Of a stretch of 64,000 bases of DNA, positions 39,701 to 53,600 are shown piece by piece. Where the stretch lies: assembly GCA_965215765.1 (NCBI GenBank), contig OZ244118.1:2108001-2172000 (forward strand), written 5' to 3'. The notes beneath the pieces were generated by a model, which worked only from the letters and a program-made list of their open reading frames with translations, searched no databases and was not told the DNA's origin. This DNA is from G965212025 sp965215765 (lineage in GTDB: Bacteria > Pseudomonadota > Gammaproteobacteria > Poriferisulfidales > Oxydemutatoraceae). Within the stretch, counting starts at the first letter, position 1. Every line of letters starts with the position of its first letter. The position numbers and the translations under genes were made by a program.

Positions 39701-40623
39701 GCAGGAAACAACGATCCGGCTTCCCGTCAGGTTTGGTGCGGGAGTGTTTCGGGAGCATCATGCGTCTGCCAAGGAACAGCGTCAGCCACCTAGGGTCATC
39801 AGAGGCCGCTCTGGAAATATGTGGCAATGGCAAAAAGTGCCTGGGGTGACCGGGCAGCACGGTTGCTTATTCTCCTCCGATCCCGGGGTATATGACCGGA
39901 TGTAGTTTCCATATATTCGCACTTGGCCACTCATGGCGTGGTACGAAGAAAAACAGAACAAGAAACAAAGACTTGACCTGTCTTCGGAGTCATCTAGTGC
40001 GCAGGAGCGTTCCGGTAAGGAATCGTGCATTCGCGAAGGACAAAGCTTTCAGCCTGCAGTGATAACACACGGGCGAGCTGATAGCTGGAATGCCGGCGAA
40101 GTGAGTGGTGCTCACGACCGCTGCTGTCGGCGGCTTGTCAGTTCAGAAGAATGACCCCGGCGACCACGACACACTCGGCTTCCAAAGAATAACCTTGAGA
40201 GGGATTGATGATTATTTGCTTTCTCTCGTCCAACAGACACAACACAATGATGTGGTCATTTTCATGCTATTGGCACCCATGATGAATTCCTTATGGTGCA
40301 GCAATACCTGTTAAAGAAGCGGAGATTATCAGGACTCCCAATACTCTTCTATCAGACCCCGACTCAATAAGCCTGTCAGGTTCAATAACATTGTCTGCAT
40401 GGATAGCAAGCTCTTCTATAAAGGCCTATACGAGCCAAGCCTGCCCAAGAGTATTTCCTGTCTGGATATATATGAGACTGGCTTGCCCGGGAGCCTTTGC
40501 TAATGCATCAACCACCAGCATTCAGGATTATCTCGGGACAACGCCTATTCACAACCTTCCTCTGCATAGCGCGTAACTATCTGTCCTGCCTCTTTTGCTA
40601 TCCAGAGGGATTGGGCGTACTCC
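39701..40623. repeat. R306 fragment, URS block and 3' block; no DUF3108 copy
   Basis: 39701-39930 is an A plus B fragment of R306. 40060-40320 is a URS block and 40320-40623 a 3' block, with stem arms at 40532-40538 and 40601-40607 (one internal mismatch). The DUF3108 gene expected between R306 and URS is absent, leaving about 100 bp of unmatched sequence near 39950-40050. Confidence 0.55.
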
Positions 40624-43600
40624 CTACCGTACTGCGCCGCCTAAATATACCTTCGCACGTAGCGGTCTTGTGAGGGCGGTGGGGGCTTCCTGAAGAACCT
40701 GAATTGGAATCCGGTCATCACTGGCAGAAATATCATTCTTGAGCACAACGTAAAAACTTATGCCTGCCAGCTGCTCATTGCCTACTACCATAAGCATTAC
40801 CGGGCTGGCGTTAGTCGTGCGCACTGAGCTGTTAATAAACATTTCGCTGGTCGTACCGTCTCTGAGGTCAAAGTAGACCAAATGACGCAGCGAGGTCGGC
40901 ACATCTTCGAGAGACCACGTCAGAGTAACTGGATCCGAAGAACCCGTGTAGCCCACAGAGAAACTGAAGGTGGTGGTACTCCCAACCGGTGCAGAACGAA
41001 TGTCATCATCCCGGACAATACTGGGTGAACCCATCACAACCCGAACCGAAACCCGGTCATCACTGGCAGAAACATTGTTCTTGAGCACAACGTAAAAACT
41101 CATGCCTACCAACTCCCTATTGCTCTCTACCACAAGCGTTACCGGGCTGGCACTACTCGTGAGCTTTGCGGAATCAGTAACCGTTGTGCCGGTTGTACCG
41201 TCCTCGAGGTTAAAGTAGACCAAATGACGCAGCGTCGTTGGCACATCTTCGAGAAACCACGTCAGAGTGACTGATTTTCTTGGAGGACCCAAATAATCTG
41301 CCACTAGAGAAAGTTGCATGGTGTCCATAGAACCTGTTACCACCACCAAGCCGGCGGAACCACTGATATACGGCTTCAGATTCAAGTCCGAATTCCGGTT
41401 GCTCAACAGTTGCGGCAAGTCCGTAACATTACCAAAATCCCAAACATCCGTGCCCCAATCCTCGTAAGACCTTTGGTCTGAACCCGACAGACTACATGTC
41501 GCGCTGGACATAGCCGGACAACGTAACTGTGCAAAGGTGCGTTCTTCACCCAAACCATTGTTCCGCCCTCTGGCGGCATAATAGCTGTTCACGATGCTTA
41601 AGCTGACTTGGTTTCCCACGAGACCACCAATGGTCTCGCCGGTTCCAAAAACCGAGCCTGTCGCGTAGCTGTTGTCGATGCTTGATCCAGCACTTTGGTT
41701 CCCCACGAGACCACCAATCTTCTCGCCGGTTCCAAAAACCGAACCTGTCGCGTAGCTGTTGCTGATTCTGCCCATGCTTTCTCCCATGAGACCGCCAACT
41801 TGGTATATACCAGAGACTGACCCTGTTGCGTAACTGTTGTCAACTCTTGTGTTGTTATGTTGGCTCCCCACCAAGCCACCAATACTATGTTCCAATCCGG
41901 AAACAGACCCCGTCGCGGAACTGTTGCCGATGCTTGAACCGGATCTTTGGTATCCCACCAGGCCGCCAACCCATCTTCTACCAGAGACCGAACCCGTCGC
42001 ATAGCTGTTGCTGATTCTTGACGCTTGTGTTTGGTTCCCCACAAGGCCACCAACACTATCTTGCCCGTCAACCGAACCCGTTGCGTAGCTGTTGCTGATT
42101 CTTGACGCTTGTGTTTGGTTCCCCACAAGGCCACCAACACTATCTTGCCCGTCAACCGAACCCGCTGCGTAGCTGTTGCTAATGTCGCCGATAATTTCTC
42201 CCACAAGGCCGCCAACATTGCCGCCAGCTCCAACAACCGAACCCGTCGCATAGCTGTCGTTAATGTCGCCGATGATTTCTCCCACAAGGCCACCAACGAA
42301 ATAAGTGCCTCTTACCGTGCTGGCTGCATAGTTGTTGTCAATGGAACTGCGGTTGGTGCTATAGCCCACGAGACCGCCAACTTGGTCTCCACCAGAGACT
42401 GACCCCGTCGCAGAGCACTCCTCAATCACACCTGCGTTGGAACCAACCAATGACCCTACGATATTACGCCCGGTCGTACGCGAGCCGACCAGTATGACGC
42501 CACGTATAGTCGCACCTGCTGCCAATCTGGAGAACAGACCTACGTTGTCCGTATCACTGCGGCTGATCGTCAGCGAACTGATCACGTAGTTGCGCGTACT
42601 CACGAAAGAGCCCGAAAAACTTGCGAGCGGCTCAAAACCTGCACCACCATTCCAATCCCTGGTTCTGCTCGCGTCAATGTCGGCCACTAGCACGTGGTAC
42701 GCTGTTGGGCTTGAACTGATGTCTTGTAACTGACAGAGCCTATCGATCTGGTAGGGATTGCCTGATTTCCCCGTGCCTGTCTGCCCTGTCATCAAGTCTT
42801 CACCCGACACCGGAGAACATACCGTTTCGATGGTGACAGTAAACGTGGTCTTTACACCGGCAGGACTTGTAACTTCCAGTACAAAGCTACCCACATCATA
42901 TAGGTCAAGCGAACTGCGGCGAACCTCCACCTCAACAGCACCTCCCTTTGTCGTGCTGCTGAACACTACAGACGAACCCTCTGCTATGCGATCCGTGCTG
43001 AAAAAATCCAACGATAGGCCAGAGCCGTCATCAGGACTGTCATCGTCAGTTGCGCTAAACCTTAGAGTGGTTCTGGTCAAACCTTCCCATATCATAACGA
43101 TCTGATCCCTTCCGTCAGGATTCACCAACGGGCGTAACCCCGGAATCAGAGACTGAACCAGAACCCGGTCATCATTGGCAGAAATATTGTTCTTGAGCAC
43201 AACGTAAAAACTTCTGCCTGCAAGCTCCTTATTGCCCTCTACCACAAGCGTTACCGTGCTGGCACTGTCCGTGAGCTTTGCAATATCAGTAACCGTTGTG
43301 CTGGTCGTACCGCCTCCGAGGTCAAAGTAGACCAAATGACGCAGCGTGGTCGGTACGCCGGAAAGAGACCACGTCAAAGTAACCGGTACTCCCGGAGTGC
43401 CTGCGTAGCCTACTGAGAGGCTAAAGGTGGTATTGACCTCAGACCTGGCTTGACGAATGTCATCACTCTGGAGGATATAAGGTTGCTTCTCCTCCCCAAC
43501 CTTAACCTGAACCCGGTCATCATTGGCAGAAATATTGTTCTTGAGTACAACATAAAAACTCCTGCCTGCCAGCTCCTTATTGCCTACTACCACAAGCGTT

Positions 43601-43933
43601 ACCGGGCTGGCACTGTCCGTGAGCTTTGCGATATCAGTAACCGTTGTGCTGGTCGTATCTCCAAGGTCAAAGTAGACCAGGTGACGCAGCGCGGCCGGGA
43701 CGCCGGAAAGAGACCACGACAAAGTAACCGGTACCTCCGGAGTGCCTGCGTAACTTACTGAGAGGCTAAAGGTGGTATTGACCTCAACCCCCGCCAGGCG
43801 AATGTCATTATTCCGGAGGATATAAGGTTGCTTCTCCTCCTCAACCTTAACCAGAACCCGGTCATCATTGGCAGAAATACTGTTCTCGAGAACAACGTAA
43901 AAACTTATGCCTGCCAGCTCCTTATTGCCCACT
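40624..43933 (-). pseudogene. GLUG7: GLUG-repeat protein lacking its 5' end
   Basis: About 1100 codons are open, but the coding sequence begins abruptly inside an Ig-like module (VGNKELAG) at about 43933. It is joined there to the middle of a promoter block (TTTAACCCTTTGCGGGC). Promoter elements, ribosome site, signal peptide and entry module are gone, and only a TTG at 43974 could open the frame. The rest is intact: three Ig-like modules, a linker with ETVC, an entry module, a GLUG block with YATGSV repeats, a cap with WDFGN, three Ig-like modules and PLRAKVYLGGAVR. An unexpressed copy is the simplest reading; it could serve as a sequence donor for its paralogues (inference). Confidence 0.75.
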
Positions 43934-44665
43934 TTAACCCTTTGCGGGCAGGAAGGAAACAGAACGGGAAACAACGACCTGGCTCCTCGTCAGGTTTGGT
44001 GCGGGAGCTTCCGGGAGCATCGTGCGTCTGCGCAGAGTAAAGCGTCCAAGCCACCCGAGGTCATCAGAGGCCGCTCTGGAAATATGTGGCAATGACAAGC
44101 GGGGTGGGCTGAGGCTGACGACGGAAAACGTCGGCGAACTGAGTGGTGCTTACGACCGTTACTGTCTGGCAGCTTGTCAGTTCGGGAGGATGATCCAGAC
44201 GACCACAACACCCTCGGCTTCCACAGAATAATCCTGAGAGGGATTGATGATTATTTGCTTTCTCTCGGCCAACAGACACAACACAATGACGTGATCATTT
44301 TCATGCTATTAGCACTCATGAAGAACCCCATATAGCGCAACAATGCCTGTTAAAGAAACGGTGATTATCAGGTCTTTCAATGCTCTTCTGTCTGCTCCCG
44401 ATTCAATAAATATCACGGGTTCAATAACACAGCTTTCATGGGCGGTAATCTCCTCTATAAAACCCTGTATGAACCAAACTTGTCAGAAAGTTTTTTTGTC
44501 TGTATATATATGAGACAGACTTGCCCGGGAGTCTTTGCCAATGCATTAACCATCCAAAGCGTTCAGGATTATCTCGGGACAATACCTATTCGCGTGTCTT
44601 TCTGCGCCTCACTCGCGCCTTTCTGTCCTGCCTCTTTTGCTATCCCGAGGAACCGGGCGTACTCC
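43934..44665. repeat. Promoter-block fragment, R247/URS fragments and 3' block of GLUG8
   Basis: 43934-44090 is part of the region that normally lies upstream of a GLUG promoter. A short R247-like piece follows (near 44110-44140), then a URS block (44130-44340) and a 3' block (44340-44665) with stem arms at 44573-44579 and 44643-44649. There is no DUF3108 copy. A minus-strand ATG near 44440 has AGGAG upstream but the frame is only a few codons. Confidence 0.55.
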
Positions 44666-47600
44666 CTACCGTACTGCGCCGCCTAAATACACCTTCGCAC
44701 GTAACCGTATGGCGGTGGAACCTTGAACCTGAATCATAACCCTGTCAACACCGCCAGAAATATTGTTCTTGAGTACAACGTTAAAGATCCTGCCTGCCAG
44801 CTCTTTATTGCCCACCACCTCAAGCGTTACCGGGCTGGCGTTATTCGTGCGCACTGAGCTATCAGTAAACATTTCGCTGGTGCGATCGCCTGCGAGATTA
44901 AAGTAGACCAAATGACGCAGCGAGGTTGGCACATCCTCGAGAGTCCACGTCAGGGTAACTGGATCCGAAGAACCCGTGTAGCCCACAGAAAAACCAAAGG
45001 TGGTGGTACTCCCAACCGGTGCCTGGCGAATGTCATCATCCCGGACAATATTGGGTGGTCCCACCTCAGTCCGAACCGGAATCCGGTCGACATTTGCAGA
45101 AATATTGTTCTTGAGCACAACGTAAAAACTTCTGCCTGCCAGCTCCTCATTGCCCACTACCACAAGCGTTACCGGGCTGGCACTACCCGTGAGCTTTCTG
45201 AAATCAGTAACCGTTGTGCTGGTGCTACCGCCTGCGAGTTCAAAGTAAACCAAATGACGCAGCGTGGTTGGCACATCTTCGAGAGTCCACGTCAAAGTAA
45301 CTGGATCCAAAGAACCCGTGTAGTCCACAGAGAAACTGAAGGTGGTGGCAATCCCAACCGGTGCAGGACGAATGTCATCATCCCGGACAATATTGGGTGG
45401 ACCCGCCTCAACCCGAACAGGAATCCGGTCGACATTTGCAGAAATATTGTTCTTGAGTACAACGTAAAAGATCCTGCCTGCCAGCTCTTTATTGCCCACT
45501 ACCTCAAGCGTTACCGGGCTGGCGTTATTCGTGCGCACTGAGCTATCAGTAAACATTTCGCTGGTGCGATCGCCTGCGAGATTAAAGTAGACCAAATGAC
45601 GCAGCGAGGTTGGCACATCCTCGAGAGTCCACGTCAGGGTAACTGGATCCGAAGAACCCGTGTAGCCCACAGAAAAACCAAAGGTGGTGGTACTCCCAAC
45701 CGGTGCCTGGCGAATGTCATCATCCCTGACAATATTGGGTGGGCCCACCTCAGTCCGAACCGGAATCCGGTCGACATTTGCAGAAATATTGTTCTTGATC
45801 ACAACGTAAAAGCTTCTGCCTGCCAGCTCCTCATTGCCCACTACCACAAGCGTTACCGGGCTGGCACTACCCGTGAGCTTTCCGAAATCAGTAACCGTTG
45901 TGCTGGTCGTATTATTTCCGAGGTCAAAGTAAACCAAATGACGCAGCGTGGTTGGCACATCTTCGAGAGTCCACGTCAAAGTAACTGGATCCAAAGAACC
46001 CGTGTAGTCCACAGAGAAACTGAAGGTGGTGGCAATCCCAACCGGTGCAGGACGAATGTCATCATCCCGGACAATATTGGGTGGACCCGCCTCAACCCGA
46101 ACAGAAACCCGGTCATCATTGGCGGAAATATTGTTCTTGAGCACAACATAAAAGCCAGTGCCAGCCAGCCCCTCACTGTCCACTACCACAAGCGTTACCG
46201 TGCTGGCACCACTCGTGGGTTTTCTGGGATCAGTAAATGTTGTGCCGGTTGTACCCAATCCGAGATCAAAGTAGACCAAATGACGCAGCGTGGTTGGTAC
46301 GTCGGGAAGAGACCACGTCAGAGTGACTGACTCTTCTGGAGAGCCCAGGTAATCTGCCCCTAGAGAAAGTCGCGCGATGCCCACAGAACCTATCACCACC
46401 ACCAAGTCGGCGGAACCATTGATATACGGCTTCAGGTTCAAGTCCGAATTCTGGTTGCTTGACAATTGCGGCAATTCCGTAGCAGTACCAAAATCCCAAA
46501 CATTCGCATCCCAATCCTCGTAAGTCCTTTGGTCTGAACCCGGCAGACTACAGGTCGCACTGGCCACCATCGGACAACGCAACTGCGCAAAGCTGCGTTT
46601 TGTCCCCAAGCCATTGTTCCGCCCTCTGGCGGCATAATAACTGTTAACGATGTTTCCGTTACTCCGACCCACGAGGCCACCAGCATAATCATCTCCGGAA
46701 ACCGAACCTGTCGCGTAACTGTTGTTGATGACTCCTGCGGTCATAAATCCCACGAGGCCACCAACATTATTGCCTCTTCCAAAAACCGAACCCGTCGCGT
46801 AGCTGTTATTGATGTAACTGTTGCCGTTGCCCGCGAGGCCACCAACTCTGTCTTGCCCGAAAACCGAACCCGTCGCGTAGCTGTTGCTGAAGTTATTTTT
46901 GTTATCTCCCACAAGACCGCCAACTCTCTGTTGCCCGGAAACCGAACCCGTCGCGTAGCTGACGCTGATGACTCCAAAGCCTAAACCAACAAGGCCACCA
47001 ACTCGATCATTCCCGGAAACCGAACCCGTCGCGTAGCTGTTGCTGATGCCACCGTAGTCTTCTCCGATAAGGCCTCCAACTTTCCCATTCCCGGAAACCG
47101 AACCTGTCGCGTAGCTGTTGCTGATGCTGCCGCTGATGCTTCGTCCCACGAGGCCGCCAATGCTGTTACCGGTTCCAACAACCGACCCCATCGCAGAACT
47201 CCCGCTGATGCTGCCATCTATATATCCCACGAGACCACCAATGTTGTTATCGGTTCCAACAACTGAACCTGTCGCAGAGCTCCCGCTGATGCTGCCTTCT
47301 ATATATCCCACGAGACCGCCAACAGAACGAGTGCCCGTTACCGTACTGGCTGCATAGCTGTTGTTTATGTTTCCGTTGCCCTGTCCCACGAGACCACCAA
47401 TGTTGTTACCGGTTCCAACAACCGAACCCGTCGCAGAACTCCCGCTGATGCTGCCTTCTATATATCCCACGAGACCGCCAATGTTGTTATCGGTTCCAAC
47501 AACTGAACCTGTCGCAGAGCTCCCGCTGATGCTGCCTTCTATATATCCCACGAGACCGCCAACAGAACGAGTGCCCGTTACCGTACTGGCTGCATAGCTG

Positions 47601-50600
47601 TTGTTTATGTTTCCGTTGCCCTGTCCCACGAGACCACCAATGTTGTTACCGGTTCCAACAACCGAACCCGTCGCAGAACTCCCGCTGATGCTGCCGTCTA
47701 TTATAGATCCCACAAGACCACCGATGGAACGAGTGCCCGTTACCGTACTGGCTGCATAGCTGTTGATTATGTTTCCGTTGTCTGCTCCTCCCGCAAGGCC
47801 GCCAACTTCATCATTCCCGGAGACTGAACCTGTCGCAGAGCTCCCGCTGATACTGCCATCTACATATCCCACGAGACCACCAATGTTGTTACCGGTTCCA
47901 ACAACCGACCCCATCGCAGAACTCCCGCTGATGCTGCCGTCTATTATAGATCCCGCGAGACCGCCAACGGAACGAGTGCCCGTTACCGTACTGGCCGCAT
48001 AGCTGTTGATTATGTTTCCGTTGCTCTGTCCCACGAGACCGCCAACTCGGTCTCCACCAGAAACTGAACCTGTCACGGAGCTGTCCTCTACCACGCCTGC
48101 GTTGGAACCAACCAACGACCCTACGTTGTCACGCCCGGTCGTGCGCGAGCCGGCCAGTCTGATGCCCTGCATCTTCGCACCATTTGTCAATTTGGAGAAC
48201 AGACCTACATCGTTTTCAGTACTGCGACTGATTGTCAGCGAACGGATCAAATAGTCACCCGCATTCACGAAAGAGCCCGAAAATCCACCTGTCGCAGTGC
48301 TTGCGATCGGCTTGAAACCCGCACCGCCATTCCAATCCTCGGTTACGCTTGCGTTAATGTCGGCAGCCAATTCGTAGTGCGCTGCTGGGCTTGAACTGAT
48401 ATCTTGCAGCTGGCAGAGACTCATGATCCGGTAGGGATCGTCTGATTTACCCTCACCTGTCTGCCCTGTCATCAAGTCTGCACCCGGCTCCGTTGAGCAC
48501 GTCGTTTCAATGGTGACAGTGAACGTGGTCTTTACACCAGCGGGACTTTCAACTGCCAGCACAAAGCTGCCTACATCATAATGGTCAAGCGAGTTGCGGG
48601 TCACCACCACCTTAACAGTGCCTCCCCTTGGCGTACCGCTGAACCGTACAGTCGAACCTTCTGCTATGTCTGTACTTAAGAAACTCCACGATAATCCAGC
48701 ACCGTCTGAGTAAGGACTATCGGAGTCTGTTGCGCTAAATATCAGATTGTTGTCAAGCAAAGCATCACGTATCATTCTGGTCTGATCTCTTCCGCCATCC
48801 ACCAACGGGCTCGCGCCCACAATCCGAACCGAAAACCGGTCATCATTGGCAGTAATACCGTTCTTGAGCACAACATAAAAGCCCTCTCCAGCCAACTCGT
48901 CCAGCCCCTCATTGACCACAACAGTAAGCGTCACGGCAGAACCATTTGTCACCAGGCCGGTTGTACCACCCTCAAGGTTAAAGTAGACAGAATCACGCAG
49001 CGAGGATGGCACACCGGAAAGAGACCACGCCAAAATGGCTGGTCCCACAGGGGTGGTCGGGTAACCTACTTCTAAAGAAAAGGTTTCAGCGCTCCCAACC
49101 GCCACCGGATCGATGACTTTCCGGAGGATATGGGGTGCCTCACCAGTCTGAACCCGAACCCGGTCTTCATTGGTAGAGACATTGTTCTTGAGCGCCACAT
49201 AAAAGCCCCCGCCTGCCGTGAGTCTGTCATCGCCTGCGACAGAAACCTTCGCACTTGAACCTGTTACTTCTGTTCCGGTCTTGCCGCCCCCGAGGTCAAA
49301 GTAGACGAAATTTCTTAGCGTGGATGACGCATCGAAAAGAAGTGACCACGTCAAAGTGACTGGTTCTCCCGGAGGCCCCGGGTAATTTGCCTCTAAAGAA
49401 AAGTACGTGTCGCCCGCAAAACTTGTCCCCACCACCAGCTCGGTGGAACTTTCGATATACGGTTTCAGGTTTAACTCCGAATTCTGGTTGGCCAACAATT
49501 GCGGCAAGTCTGTAGAACTGCCAAAACCCCAAATAGTCGTATACCATGTGTTGTAAGTATATTCGCGACTTCGGGAACCCAACAGACAGTCCGCACGGGC
49601 TCTCATCGGACAACGCAACTGCGCAAAGGTGCGGTCTATCCCAACGCGAGCGTCCCCCTCTCTGGCGGCAAAATAAGAATTGCTGCCTTGGACGGGGAGT
49701 CCCGATAGACCGTTAACATTGCTTTGTCCGAAAACCGAACCCGTTGCATAGCTGCTACTGATTAAGGTTCCGTTACCTCCATTTCCCATAAGGCTACCAA
49801 CATTACTTTGCCCGAAAACCGAACCCGTCGCGTAGCTGTTAGAGATTCCGGCTGCGGTACTTCCCAATCCCATGAGGCCACCAACATTGTTTCGCCCGGA
49901 AACAAAACCCGTCGCGTAGCTGAAGCTGATTGTGTTTGAGATTTTGGAAAAGCCTATGAGGCCGCCAACATTGTTTCGCCCGGAAACAAAACCCGTCGCG
50001 TAGCTGCCGTAGATTTTGCTTTGCATCTCTCCCTGTCCCATGAGGCCGCCAATGTTGTCACCGGTTCCAACAACCGAACCCGTCGTGTAGCTGCCGTTGA
50101 TTCTGCTTAGGATATCTCCCTGTCCCGCGGCTCCCCGTCCCGCGAGGCCGCCAACTTCGTGTCGCCCGGAAACCGAACCCGTCGCGGAGCTATTTTTGAT
50201 CTTACCCTGGATATGTCCCGCGAGACCACCAACTTGGTCTCTGCCAGAAACCAAACCTGTCGTGTAGCTATTTTCGATCTCACCACGAGTACGTCCCGCG
50301 AGACCACCAACTTGGTCTCTGCCAGAAACCAAACCTGTCGCGTAGCTGTCTTTGACGCTGATGGCGAGATCAAGTCCTCTGCTGCCGGAGATGAGGTAAG
50401 GGCCTGCACCGCCGCCTCGCCCTACGAGACCACCAACCTGGCTTCCACCAGAGACTGAGCCTGTCGCGGAACTGTTGCCTATATTTCCAAAGACCCGTCC
50501 CCCAAGACCACCGACATGGCTTCCATAACCAGAGACTGAGCCTGTCGCGTAGCTGTTGTTTATATTTCCATAGAACCATCCCACAAGACCGCCAAGATGA

Positions 50601-53600
50601 GAACTCCCGGAAACCGAACCTGTCGCGTAGTTGTTGTTCAAATCTCCTGAGAAACGGACCCCTTCCGCAGTGATTGCTGCGGTTCCTGTACCCGCTCCCA
50701 CAAGACCACCAACATCACGTCCCCCGGAAACCGAGCCCGTTGCGTAGCTGTTCCTTATGTTGTTTCCTCTGCTCCGCCCCACAAGGCCGCCAATGCTGTG
50801 CTCGGTTCCAACAACCGAGCCTGCTGCGCAGCTGTTTCTGATTGCTCCGTAATTCAGGTCCCCCACGAGGCCGCCAACAAGACCTAGCCCAAAAACCGAG
50901 CCTGTCACGGAACTGTCCTTTACCACACCATAGCTACGACCAACCAATGACCCTACTCTATAACGCCCGGTTGTGCGCGAGCCGTCCAGCATGATGCCTT
51001 CTATCTTCCCGCCTACCGCCAATCGGGAGAACAGACCTACTTGATCTTCGGCCTTACGATTGATCGTCAGCGAACTGATCACGTAGTTACCCGTGCTCAC
51101 GAAAGAACCCCCAAAACTTCCGATCGGCTTAAAACCCGCACCATTGTTCCAATCCTCGGTTCTGCTCGCGTCAATGTCGGCCACTAGCGCGTAGTGCGCT
51201 CCTCGGCGTGAATTGATGGCTTGCAACTGACAGAGCCTCTCAATCCGGTAGGGATCGTTTGGGCTGCCCGAGCCCCTTACCAATGCCAAGCCTTCACCTG
51301 GCACCAGAGAACACACCGTTTCAATGGTGACCGTGATCGTGGTCTTTACACCAACAGGACTTTCAACTTCCAGCACAAAGCTACCTACATCAAAATGGTC
51401 GAGCGAACTGCGGGTCACCACCACCTCAACAACTCCCCCCTTTTGTGTGTTGCCGAACCGTATAGTCGAACCTTCTGCTATGTCTGTACTTAAGAATCTC
51501 CACGATAACCCAGCACCGCGAGAGCCAGGACTATCAGGGTCGGTTGCGCTAAATATCAGATTGTTGACAAGCAAACCATCATGTATCATTCCGACCTGAT
51601 CTCTTCCGCCAATCACCAACGGGCTTGCGCCCGCAATCCGGATTAGAACCCGGTCAACACTGGCAAAAACATTGTTCTTGAGCACAACATAGAAGCCCTC
51701 GCCAGCCAACCTCTCATCGCCCACTACCACAAGCGTTACCGGGCTTGCACTACTCGTGAGTTTTCCGGGATCAGTAGACGTTTTGCTGGTGCTACCGCCT
51801 GCGAGTTCAAAGTAAACCAAATGACTCAGCGTGATCGGCACATCTTCGAGAGTCCACGTCAAAGTAACTGGATCCAAAGAACCCGTGTAATCCACAGAGA
51901 AACTGAAGGTGGAAGTACTCCCAATCGGCGCCGGGCGAATGTCATCATCCCGGACAATATCGGGTGGACCCACCCCGATCCGAACCGGGAAACGGTCGCC
52001 ATTGACAGAAACATTGTTCTTAAGCACAACGTAAAAGATCCTGCCTGCCAGATCATTATTGCCCACTACCACAAGCGTTGCCATACTGGCATTATTCGTG
52101 AGCACTGAGCTATCAATAAACGTTAAGTTGGTCGTACCCGCTGCGAGTTCAAAGTAGACCAAATGACGCAGTGTGGCCGGCACATCTTCGAGAGTCCACG
52201 TCAAAGTAACTGGACCCGAAAAACCCGTGCCGCCTACAGAGAAACTAAAGGTGGTGGTGCTCCCAGTCGGTGCCGGGCGAATATCATCGCCCCGAATATT
52301 GGGTGAACCCACAATCCGAACCGGAAGCTGGTCAGCATTGGCAGAAATATTGTTCTTGAGTACAACATAAAAGCCCTTTCCTGCCGTAAGTCTGTCATCG
52401 CCTGCGACAGAAATCTTCGCACTGGAGCCATTTGCCTCTTTGCCGGTTGTGCCATCCTCAAGGTCAACAAAGTAGACAAGACCGCTTAGCGTGGACGACT
52501 CCTCATTGAAAAGAAGTGACCACGTCAAAGTGACTGATTCTCCTGGAGGCCCCGGGTAATCTGCCTCTAAAGAAAGGTACGTGTCGCCCGCAAGACTTGT
52601 CCCCACCAAGCCAGTGTTGCTCTTGATATACGGCTTCAGGTTTAAGTCCGGATTCTGGTTGCTCAGCAATTGCGGCAGATCCGTATCGCCGCCAAAACCC
52701 CAAACATTCGTGTCCCATCCCTCGTAAGTACTCTTTTGGGAATCCGGCGGACAGGTCTCGCTGGGCACCATCGGACAACGCAATTGCGTAAAAGTGCGTT
52801 CTTCACCCAAGCCATTGTTCCGCTCTCTGGCGGCGTAATAGCTATTGCGGATGGTAGAGTCAGTATCGGCAGCCGGGATGAAGTACCCCACCAGACCGCC
52901 AACATTTTCCACCCCGGAAACCGAGCCCGTCGCGTAGCTGTCGCTGATACTTGAGTTGGCTCCCTGGTATCCCACGAGACCACCAGTGCGGAGACCGGTT
53001 CCAACAACCGAACCCGTCGCGTAGCTGCCGCTGATGCTTGAGACGTTTTCCAGGTGTCCCACGAGACCGCCAACATTATTTTGTCCGGAAACCAAGCCCG
53101 TCGCGTAGCTGTCGCTAATATCGCTGCTGCTTTCTCCCACGAGGCCGCCAACCCGGTTTCCACCAGAGGCTGTGCCTGTCGCGTAGCTGTCACTGATGCT
53201 TGAGCTGCCTCCTTGGCGTCCCACAAGACCGCCAATGGCGTGACTGGTTCCAACAACCGAGCCCGTCGCAGAACTGTTTCTGGTGATTGAGTTGGCTCCT
53301 TGGTATCCCGCGAGGCCGCCAACTTGTTCTCTGCCAGAAACCAACCCTGTCGCGTAGCTGTCGCTGATACCACCCCTGCTATCTCCCACGAGGCCGCCAA
53401 CCCGGTTCCCACCAGAAACTGATCCTGTCGCGTAACTTCGGCTGATGCTGGCACCCCCTTCATTGAATCCCACGAGGCCACCAGCCTGGTTGTTTCCGCC
53501 AGAGACTACTGAGCCTGTCGCAGAGCAGCCCTCAACAGCACCTTTGCTCCAACCAACCAATGACCCTACGCGATCCTTCCCGGTCGTACGCGAGCCGACC

